DNA of 10,416 bases from an uncultured Collinsella sp. (lineage in GTDB: Bacteria; Actinomycetota; Coriobacteriia; Coriobacteriales; Coriobacteriaceae): contig CATYJU010000056.1 of assembly GCA_958407995.1 (NCBI GenBank), positions 1 to 10,416 on the forward strand, in the 5' to 3' direction. The translations under genes and the position numbers were made by a program. The notes beneath the pieces are model-generated. The model worked only from the letters and a program-made list of their open reading frames with translations, was not told where the DNA came from and did not search any database. Each line of letters begins with the position of its first letter. Position 1 is the first letter of the stretch. Shown here in pieces: positions 6,653-10,416 of the stretch.

Positions 6653-7279
6653 ATGATTATTTCAGCCATGAATTTAAAGGGCGGAGTCGGCAAGACAACG
6701 ACCGCCATGTCGTTGGCGACAGCTGCCGAGCGTGAGGGCAAGGACGTCGAGGTCTACGACTGCGATCCTCAGTCTAGCGCCAGCTTCTGGGCGCTTCTTG
6801 CCGACCAGAATGACGATTCCCTCCCGTTTCCCGTGACGTCGGCGAATCTGGCGACGGTTCGCCGTGCTGGCATCAAGTACCGTAGGGACCCCAACAAGTG
6901 GATCTTCATTGATTGTCCGCCGAACGGAAACATCATGGACGAGGCAGCTGAGGCCTCAGATTTTGTCGTGATTCCGACTGGGCCGGGTGCAGCAGACGTC
7001 GTGAAGACAATCGAGACTGCCCGCACGCTCGATGGCCGAGGCGTTTTCTATGGCGTGCTGCTCACACAGGTTGCCGCTAACACGCTCTCGTTCGCGAAAG
7101 CTCAGAGCGAGATCGAGGATAACGACCTTAGCTATTTCGACCATCAGGTCCGTCGTCGCGAGGGCTTGCGTAACTTCTTTGGCAACTCGTTCGGTGATGA
7201 TCTCTTTGGTTATGAGGAGATTTGGGAAGAGCTCAAGGAGATTCTGCGTAACGACGAGGAGATTCACTATGCCGGCTAA
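6653..7279 (+). CDS. parA: ParA-family partition ATPase, 208 aa
   Basis: Walker-type ATPase that binds DNA nonspecifically and distributes plasmid copies at division. The deviant Walker A box is KGGVGKTT (residues 9-16), with the signature lysine at the start; VYDCDPQ (34-40) is the A' motif and WIFIDCPPN (83-91) is Walker B. The short length and lack of an N-terminal helix-turn-helix put it in the type Ib group (ParF/Delta-like). The start at ATG 6653 has Shine-Dalgarno AGGAG (6641-6645), 7 nt away; an earlier in-frame ATG at 6614 lies inside the repeat region and has no Shine-Dalgarno. The next gene overlaps its end by 11 nt, so they are co-translated. Probable autoregulation is through the repeats at 6571-6614. 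Confidence 0.93.
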   Translation: MIISAMNLKGGVGKTTTAMSLATAAEREGKDVEVYDCDPQSSASFWALLADQNDDSLPFPVTSANLATVRRAGIKYRRDPNKWIFIDCPPNGNIMDEAAEASDFVVIPTGPGAADVVKTIETARTLDGRGVFYGVLLTQVAANTLSFAKAQSEIEDNDLSYFDHQVRRREGLRNFFGNSFGDDLFGYEEIWEELKEILRNDEEIHYAG

Positions 7280-7511
7280 GAGACCAATCCGTCGTATGGC
7301 TGTGCCCGAAGAGGCTGCCCCGACCCTTATGGCCAACCAGGATACGCGACACAAAGGGGATTCGACCAGCACTCGGAAAAAGGGGAAGTGCATCACCTTT
7401 TGGGTGACCGATGAGCAGAAGGCCGAGATCTCGACCTACGCCGCAGAGCACAACACGACAGTCTCGAGGCTTATCGTTGAGGGCCTTGAGATGAGGATGA
7501 ATCGAGACTAG
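7269..7511 (+). CDS. parB: Small ParB-like ribbon-helix-helix protein, 80 aa
   Basis: Centromere-binding partner of ParA. The first 40 residues are basic and likely disordered (many K, R, T), as in ParG/Omega-type proteins, whose flexible N-terminus stimulates the ATPase. Residues 40-78 (KCITFWVTDEQKAEISTYAA, then a turn and TTVSRLIVEGLEMRM) fit a ribbon-helix-helix fold. The start ATG 7269 overlaps the end of parA by 11 nt, indicating translational coupling. It is flanked by the repeats it probably binds: the tandem pair before parA and the inverted pair right after its stop codon. It is named by position and fold; there is no similarity to HTH-type ParB. Confidence 0.8.
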   Translation: MPAKRPIRRMAVPEEAAPTLMANQDTRHKGDSTSTRKKGKCITFWVTDEQKAEISTYAAEHNTTVSRLIVEGLEMRMNRD

Positions 7512-7563
7512 TTATATAAGAAGTATATACACTCTATATACAAATTATATAGAGTGTATATAC
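7511..7563. repeat. Large inverted repeat after parB (candidate parS / second par site)
   Basis: A perfect 18-bp inverted repeat, GTATATACACTCTATATA (7523-7540) and its complement (7546-7563), is separated by CAAAT. A partial unit GTTATATAAG (7511-7520) precedes it. The left arm matches unit 1 of the repeat upstream of parA base for base over 18 nt. It overlaps the parB stop codon and could also terminate or insulate transcription. Confidence 0.8.
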
Positions 7564-7589
7564 AAGTTATAATTAGTATTCAGAGTTTT

Positions 7590-7775
7590 CTAATCGCTCT
7601 TTACTGTGATGCACGAGATGAGTTCATCAGCGAAATGATCGGTCTGGGTTGCGGCGTATTCCACGATTTTCTCGGGATCCTGCAGGTCTCCGCGAGATGC
7701 CGCGAGGAGCGTGGCGGCGAGTCCGTGCATCTCGTAGACGATATCGTAAATTCGTCCACGTTCTTCATCGTTCAT
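7590..7775 (-). CDS. Unrecognised small acidic protein, 61 aa, behind a LexA-type site
   Basis: I do not recognise it. The start at ATG 7775-7773 has a strong Shine-Dalgarno GGGAGG, 5 nt upstream; the stop is TAG at 7592-7590. It is predicted to be mainly helical and soluble (MNDEERGRIYDIVYEMHGLA, then a DPEKIVEYAATQTDHFADEL stretch), with no membrane segment. It is transcribed away from the two tandem genes at 7851-8518, and the 12-bp GAACATATGTTC palindrome lies in the shared upstream region. A weak promoter (TTACGA, 18 nt, CATACT on the minus strand) would place that palindrome in its spacer, so LexA repression is plausible. The 3' end faces the par repeats. Confidence 0.75.
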   Translation of the reverse strand: MNDEERGRIYDIVYEMHGLAATLLAASRGDLQDPEKIVEYAATQTDHFADELISCITVKSD

Positions 7776-7819
7776 GGTGGCCTCCCGTCGTCGGTGTGTC
7801 CCCTCAGTATGTCATAATG

Positions 7820-7831
7820 GAACATATGTTC
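7820..7831. promoter_or_regulatory. LexA/SOS-box-like palindrome between divergent genes
   Basis: Perfect 12-bp palindrome GAACATATGTTC, followed by G. It fits the GAAC-N4-GTTC core of Gram-positive and actinobacterial LexA boxes (B. subtilis form CGAACRNRYGTTYC), except that the 5' flanking C is G. It lies between the 61-aa gene (minus) and the tandem pair (plus) and overlaps possible promoters on both strands, so both directions may be induced by DNA damage. Confidence 0.65.
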
Positions 7832-7850
7832 GTAATACTGGGAGGGTCTT

Positions 7851-8165
7851 TTGTTCCATAAGCACAGTCTGGCAGGCACGTGCGGGATTCCCGTGGAAGA
7901 GCGTCGCATATACGTGCGGGTCGACACCAAGGGTGCCGACGATCTCGACCATGGTCCCGCGGACCCATGGGTCATCCATTGGGCTGACGGGCGGTCCTGG
8001 ACAGTTGAAAGCATCTACGACCGGCGTGAATACGGGCGCGCGATCTTCGGGAATCTCTGCGTGGAGATCGGGGTCTGCATCGCCAAACAAAGGAAGACGC
8101 TCTGGTGGGAGGGCGGCAGGTGGTTCGTGGCCAAAGGCTCCGGAATGGCGGTGACGGCGTTGTGA
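7851..8165 (+). CDS. Small protein of the DUF6504-like type, first of a tandem pair (104 aa)
   Basis: The likely start is TTG 7851, with Shine-Dalgarno GGAGGG (7841-7846) 4 nt away. GTG 7893 is an alternative that would leave 90 aa and still keep the conserved part. The body is strand-rich: RIYVRVD (19-25), a central PWVIHWADGRSWTVESI (39-55) and a C-terminal TLWWEGGRWFVA (83-94). This outline (hydrophobic-W.DGR..xI...WfV) resembles small proteins often found beside Y-family or error-prone polymerase genes in actinobacteria, described as DUF6504-like. I recall this from family patterns and could not check it. It shares the core pattern with the next gene, which overlaps its stop by 4 nt (GTGA). 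The LexA-type site lies 20 nt upstream of the start. Confidence 0.7.
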   Translation: MFHKHSLAGTCGIPVEERRIYVRVDTKGADDLDHGPADPWVIHWADGRSWTVESIYDRREYGRAIFGNLCVEIGVCIAKQRKTLWWEGGRWFVAKGSGMAVTAL

Positions 8166-8518
8166 GGCAGGACGGCGTTTTCACCGGCGTTTGCACTGTG
8201 AGGTCCGTCGGGCCGGACCACAGTCGTAGGTGTCATAAGCAATACGTGGACGTCGAGCTCAGGACGAGCGCATCGGGCGAAATCGTGCCGTTCGCGATCC
8301 CGTGGCCGGACGGCAGGCGTTTCGCGATCGATGAGATCGTTTCCGTCGGGCCGGTGGGTCCGGTGCTCCATGGGGCGAGCAACCAGGAATGGTCGGTCAG
8401 GTTCGGCGGGTGGACGACGTCGATCTACCTCGAACGGTCCTCGACCCGAGAGGGCAACGGCGCCAGATGGTGGGTCTGGGCCTTCGACGGCGAAGACATC
8501 AAGAATCCGATTCATTGA
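8162..8518 (+). CDS. Small protein of the DUF6504-like type, second of a tandem pair (118 aa)
   Basis: Starts at GTG 8162 inside the stop codon of the previous gene (GTGA overlap), so it is translationally coupled; it stops at TGA 8516-8518. It shares with its neighbour the order QYVDVEL (about residues 27-33), VPFAIPWPDGRRFAIDEI (42-59), a strand WSVRFGG (76-82) and ARWWVWAFDG (102-111). The two look like diverged duplicates with the motif P[WF].I.W.DGR.[WF].[IV][ED].I. No catalytic residues are evident; a small beta-barrel binding protein is a reasonable guess. The divergence suggests partner subunits rather than a recent duplication. A GC hairpin (8585-8598) followed by TCCTTCTT may terminate the pair. 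Confidence 0.72.
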   Translation: MRQDGVFTGVCTVRSVGPDHSRRCHKQYVDVELRTSASGEIVPFAIPWPDGRRFAIDEIVSVGPVGPVLHGASNQEWSVRFGGWTTSIYLERSSTREGNGARWWVWAFDGEDIKNPIH

Positions 8519-8682
8519 CCTTTCAATCTGCTCGCGCATCGATGAACCTCATATACCAACAACCAGCCAGCCATCTATTCAGGCCCGCCGTCCGGCGGTC
8601 CTTCTTGCTCGGTTCCGGCCGACGGCATGCGCCGCCGTATGGCCATGGCCTTGCGACCCGGTTCCGCGCCGTCGGGTGCCGC

Positions 8683-8749
8683 GTCAAGAGCCCACGCGAA
8701 ACCACGCACAACCCTGCGGGTTGTGGAGGTTGTCGCGAAGACTCTTGAC
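8683..8749. repeat. 67-nt nested inverted repeat, about 25 paired bases
   Basis: The outer stem is GTCAAGAG/CTCTTGAC (8683-8690, 8742-8749). Then come CGCGA/TCGCG (8695-8699, 8733-8737) and AACC/GGTT (8700-8703, 8728-8731). The inner hairpin is CACAACCC/GGGTTGTG (8707-8714, 8718-8725) with loop TGC. All bases between stems are short bulges. It is not followed by a T-run, so it is not a standard terminator. A single-strand origin, recombination site or structured RNA are possible. Confidence 0.8.
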
Positions 8750-8757
8750 CCGTCCCC

Positions 8758-8820
8758 CGGCGGCGCGGGGCTTCTGCAGGAGCAGAAGCAAGCACCGCCG
8801 ACGCAGCGCTTCGCTTCTGC
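8758..8820 (+). promoter_or_regulatory. Second nested hairpin with a repeated arm that allows two alternative folds
   Basis: CGGCGG (8758-8763) pairs with CCGCCG (8795-8800) around the inner stem GCTTCTGC/GCAGAAGC (8770-8777, 8782-8789, loop AGGA). GCTTCTGC occurs again at 8813-8820, so GCAGAAGC can pair either way. It lies 40-110 nt upstream of the DUF2958-like gene, so an RNA switch or attenuator is conceivable; this is inference. Confidence 0.5.
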
Positions 8821-8868
8821 GCACAGGGGCGAGAGTCTGAGGGCCACGCGCCCGGAACGGAGGATGAC

Positions 8869-9165
8869 ATGCAGGAGTTGATGACCAAGGAAATCGCAGA
8901 GACGGTTCCGCGGCTCTATGAGCAGGACGGCGCGGAAGACCCGACGGTCTACGCCCATTTCTTCTCGTGCGTGAACGGCTGGGACTGGTGGATGCTCGAA
9001 TTTGACGGCACGGACGAGGCGTTCGGTCTCGTTCGAGGTTACGACGACGAGCTCGGCTATTTCAGCATCAAGGAGATGGTGGAGCTGAACCGCTCCATGG
9101 GATTCCCCGTGGTCGAGCGTGACGAGCACTTCAAGCCTTCCCCGCTCAGCACGGTGGGGAGGTAG
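8869..9165 (+). CDS. DUF2958-like protein, 98 aa
   Basis: The start at ATG 8869 has Shine-Dalgarno GGAGG (8859-8863), 5 nt away; the stop is TAG 9163-9165. The features follow DUF2958 proteins of plasmids and integrative elements: LMTKEIAETVPRLYEQ (4-19), DPTVYAHFFSC (24-34), an aromatic core WDWWMLEFDG (38-47), FGLVRGYDDELGYFSIKEM (52-70) and FPVVERDEHFKPSPLS (79-94). Length is normal for the family. The role is unknown; members are common in accessory regions near antirestriction genes but have no proven activity that I can state. The Shine-Dalgarno of the next gene overlaps its 3' end, so the two form an operon. Confidence 0.85.
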   Translation: MQELMTKEIAETVPRLYEQDGAEDPTVYAHFFSCVNGWDWWMLEFDGTDEAFGLVRGYDDELGYFSIKEMVELNRSMGFPVVERDEHFKPSPLSTVGR

Positions 9166-9169
9166 CGAC

Positions 9170-9763
9170 ATGGTCACGGTTGATTTCGATTTCATGGGCG
9201 GGGCCGTTCGCCTCGCCCCCGTGGCCGAGCGCTACGAGGACGGCGCGCTCGCCATCCTCCTGCTCGACGCCACGGACCCGCAGTCCGACGGCTACATGGC
9301 CGAGTGGGGCGTCCTCACGGTGAACGTCCCCGGGACGGCCGGTCCGGACCGCATCGCCATCGCGGACGATATGCCGGAGGTCCTCCTCGACGCCCTCGCC
9401 GCGGCCGGAATCATCTCACTCGACGGCCGTCTCGCCGCGTCGGGCATGGCGCGGTACCGGCTCGCCACGGTCGGCGGGCGGGCCGTTGCCGAGATGGGGA
9501 GCCGCATCGGGATTCTCGAGGAGACGCTGGGCTCGACGGTCGTGGTCGAGTACGACGCCTGCGGCGAGGGCGGCGCGTTCGAGGTCGGCACCGCCCCGGC
9601 CGGGTCGGCCGAGCTTGCCGTCCTCGTCGTGGAGGGGCGCGCCGAGGCCGATGCCGCCGTCCGCGACGGCGGCGCATGGGCGGCCGTGCGCGTCGGCTTC
9701 GGCGATGCCGAGACCATCGACTGCGAGACCGGGAGAACGGTCTACACGGTCGGGGCGGAGTAG
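9170..9763 (+). CDS. DUF4313-like protein with a C-terminal extension, 197 aa
   Basis: The start at ATG 9170 has Shine-Dalgarno GGGGAGG (9156-9162), 7 nt away; the gene begins 4 nt after the DUF2958-like stop. Residues 1-105 or so resemble DUF4313 proteins of Gram-positive plasmids: VRLAPVAERYEDGALAILLL (13-32), WGVLTVNVPG (45-54), then a proline/alanine-rich loop and GIISLDGRLAASGMARYRLA (90-109). Residues from about 110 to 197 form an extra part I do not recognise. It is acidic and alanine/glycine-rich, with two strand-like segments (STVVVEYDACGEGG and TIDCETGRTVYTVG). The whole protein has no signal peptide or membrane segment. Function is unknown. It is very GC-rich, like the mobilization genes and unlike rep and par. 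Confidence 0.75.
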   Translation: MVTVDFDFMGGAVRLAPVAERYEDGALAILLLDATDPQSDGYMAEWGVLTVNVPGTAGPDRIAIADDMPEVLLDALAAAGIISLDGRLAASGMARYRLATVGGRAVAEMGSRIGILEETLGSTVVVEYDACGEGGAFEVGTAPAGSAELAVLVVEGRAEADAAVRDGGAWAAVRVGFGDAETIDCETGRTVYTVGAE

Positions 9764-10246
9764 AAACGGGCCCCGGACGGAACGGGCGTGTCGGTGACGG
9801 TGCGCCCGGCCGCGGCGTTACCCGGGGGCGGACCGCGCCGCCCCCGGACCCCTGCGCGCCAAAGGGACGAGTCCCCTTGGAACCCCGGGCGGCCGCCGGC
9901 GGGCCGTGAACGGCGGGGCAATCACTCGGCTTCAACTCGCGATCGCCCCGCCGTGTCACGCCCCGCCGGCTCTCGCTCCGGCTACGTTCGATGGCTCCCT
10001 ATGGGTCGCCATCACTTCGCCTACGCTCACCTGCCCATATCCGGGAAAACGTGTGGGTTCCCTACTATGGGCATGCAAGATGTGGGAATGTGTACACATT
10101 CCATCTTGCCGGCGCTCACGCGCCGGGGCTCCGGGCGGTCGGAACCGCGCCTGCCGGCGCTCCCCTACGCCCTGCGCGGGGACGGCGAGCCGCGCCCGTT
10201 GGCGCTCCCGCCGGCCCCTTGCCGAAACAACCGGAAGGGGGCCGTT
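9764..10246. other. Hairpin-rich intergenic region upstream of mobC (oriT region)
   Basis: No credible gene is present in these 483 nt. At least six inverted repeats occur in series: CCGGGGGCGG/CCGCCCCCGG (9822-9847), CCAAAGGGAC/GTCCCCTTGG with one mismatch (9859-9880), CGGCGGGGC/GCCCCGCCG (9911-9953), GATGGC/GCCATC (9990-10013), GCCCATA/TATGGGC with inner GGGAA/TTCCC (10033-10072), and the palindrome at 10075-10109. Such density directly before mobC is expected of an oriT. Confidence 0.7.
10033..10126. other. oriT: Candidate oriT core with IncP-like nick octamer
   Basis: A two-part hairpin (10033-10072) is followed by a larger imperfect inverted repeat (10075-10109). The latter's centre is the perfect 18-bp palindrome GGAATGTGTACACATTCC (10085-10102), with outer arms GCAAGAT/ATCTTGC. 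The right arm ends in CATCTTGC (10102-10109), which fits the YATC[CT]TG|Y nick consensus of IncP-type (MOBP) relaxases; the mirror arm carries the same octamer on the other strand. CCGGCGC/GCGCCGG (10109-10126) follows at once. mobC starts 120 nt downstream and the relaxase is MOBP-like. The strand and exact nick base are not known. Confidence 0.62.
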
Positions 10247-10416
10247 TTGGCCAAAGAGAGAAAAGACGCCCAGATCCACCTCCGGATCAGCGAGCGCGAC
10301 GCCGCGCTCATGCGCGAGCGCGCACAGGCGGCCGGGCTCGACCTGTCGGCCTACGTCCGCCGGTGCGCGCTCGCCGGGGGCGCGCCCGCGCCCGCCGCGG
10401 ACGCCCGAGAGCTTCG
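10247..10416 (+). CDS. mobC: MobC-like relaxosome accessory protein, 5' part (gene continues at position 1)
   Basis: First part of a 113-aa protein that crosses the window ends. MobC proteins bind oriT, help melt DNA at the nick site and assist the relaxase. The start is taken as TTG at 10247: a strong Shine-Dalgarno GGAAGGGG (10233-10240) lies 6 nt upstream and no ATG or GTG fits. The later ATG near 10310 would delete the DNA-binding part. Residues 8-40 (starting DAQIHLRIS) look like a ribbon-helix-helix domain with the usual strand then two helices. It follows the hairpin-rich oriT candidate directly, the classical position for mobC. It may lie on the same transcript as the mobilization genes downstream, although a strong promoter sits after its stop codon. 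Identification is from motif recognition (PF05713-like), not a search. Confidence 0.88.
   Translation, partial: MAKERKDAQIHLRISERDAALMRERAQAAGLDLSAYVRRCALAGGAPAPAADAREL
10362..10416. repeat. Terminal direct repeat marking circularity (right copy)
   Basis: Exact copy of bases 1-55. When the circle is closed only one copy exists, and it encodes residues from about 39 to 57 of MobC. Confidence 0.93.

Larger units (their letters stand above)
8519..8868. other. Gene-free 350-nt stretch with several hairpins
   Basis: No reading frame here has a Shine-Dalgarno and plausible composition. The stretch holds a short GC hairpin CCGCC/GGCGG (8585-8598), a 67-nt nested inverted repeat (8683-8749), and a second nested hairpin (8758-8800) with a repeated arm at 8813-8820. 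No clear promoter for the next gene was found. Confidence 0.6.

Noticed and set aside
6571..7563. CRISPR array
   Set aside because: The repeats are AT-rich partition boxes of about 18-22 bp with no unique spacers of regular length and no cas genes.
8683..8749. Integron attC site
   Set aside because: The consensus core ends (RYYYAAC and GTTRRRY) are absent and there is no integrase or gene cassette array.
8627..8881. Plus-strand frame of 84 codons in the gap before the DUF2958-like gene
   Set aside because: It runs through two nested hairpins, has an arginine/proline-rich meaningless composition and no Shine-Dalgarno.
8575..9195. Minus-strand reading frame of 206 codons
   Set aside because: It covers the hairpin stretch and the DUF2958-like gene, which has a clear family pattern on the plus strand.
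9956..10279. Minus-strand frame of 107 codons in the oriT region
   Set aside because: It spans several inverted repeats and the start of mobC, and shows no start signal or recognisable motif.

Overview
The window looks like a complete circular mobilizable plasmid that has been opened inside a gene. Bases 1-55 are repeated exactly as bases 10362-10416, and the mobC reading frame runs through that join without a break, so the circle is about 10,361 bp. A 55-base terminal overlap is typical of a circular contig from a k-mer assembler. The mobilization genes are strongly GC-rich, Shine-Dalgarno sequences are strong, and the accessory genes resemble DUF2958, DUF4313 and DUF6504-type small proteins. 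Together these suggest a high-GC gut actinobacterium, most likely of class Coriobacteriia (Collinsella/Olsenella/Eggerthella relatives). The host assignment is an inference. No antibiotic-resistance gene, transposase, tRNA, rRNA or CRISPR array was seen.

Layout: (1) A mobilization module runs from about 9.8 kb through the join to 3.95 kb. It holds a hairpin-rich oriT-like region, mobC (split by the window ends), an unrecognised 234-aa protein with a possible ribbon-helix-helix start, a VirD4/TraG-type coupling protein and a MOBP-like relaxase. A very good sigma70-type promoter (TTGGTA, 17 nt, TATAAT) drives the last three. (2) At 3.98-4.30 kb a compact convergent pair resembles a type I toxin-antitoxin system. 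A 51-aa holin-like peptide is on the minus strand, and a roughly 100-nt structured RNA with its own -10 box and terminator is on the plus strand, antisense to the toxin's 3' end. (3) The replication and segregation module (4.33-7.57 kb) is less GC-rich. It contains an archaeo-eukaryotic-primase-like Rep protein, a small ParA and a ribbon-helix-helix ParB-like protein. Iterated AT-rich boxes built on GTATATACACTCTATATA lie before parA, after parB and, in shorter palindromic form, upstream of rep. (4) An accessory module (7.59-9.76 kb) has a divergent pair around a LexA-type palindrome. A 61-aa protein lies on the minus strand, and two tandem, mutually similar, translationally coupled small proteins lie on the plus strand. 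After a 350-nt gap with two large nested hairpins come a DUF2958-like gene and a DUF4313-like gene.

How it works together: Rep and ParAB would maintain the plasmid, with the holin-like toxin/antisense RNA adding post-segregational killing. MobC and the relaxase would nick oriT and the coupling protein would pass the DNA to a secretion channel supplied by another element, since no channel genes are present. The LexA-box genes suggest that part of the cargo responds to DNA damage. The points most worth a second look are the type I toxin-antitoxin candidate in a probable actinobacterial plasmid, the oriT candidate with an IncP-like nick octamer, the SOS-box cassette, and the nested inverted repeat at 8683-8749.
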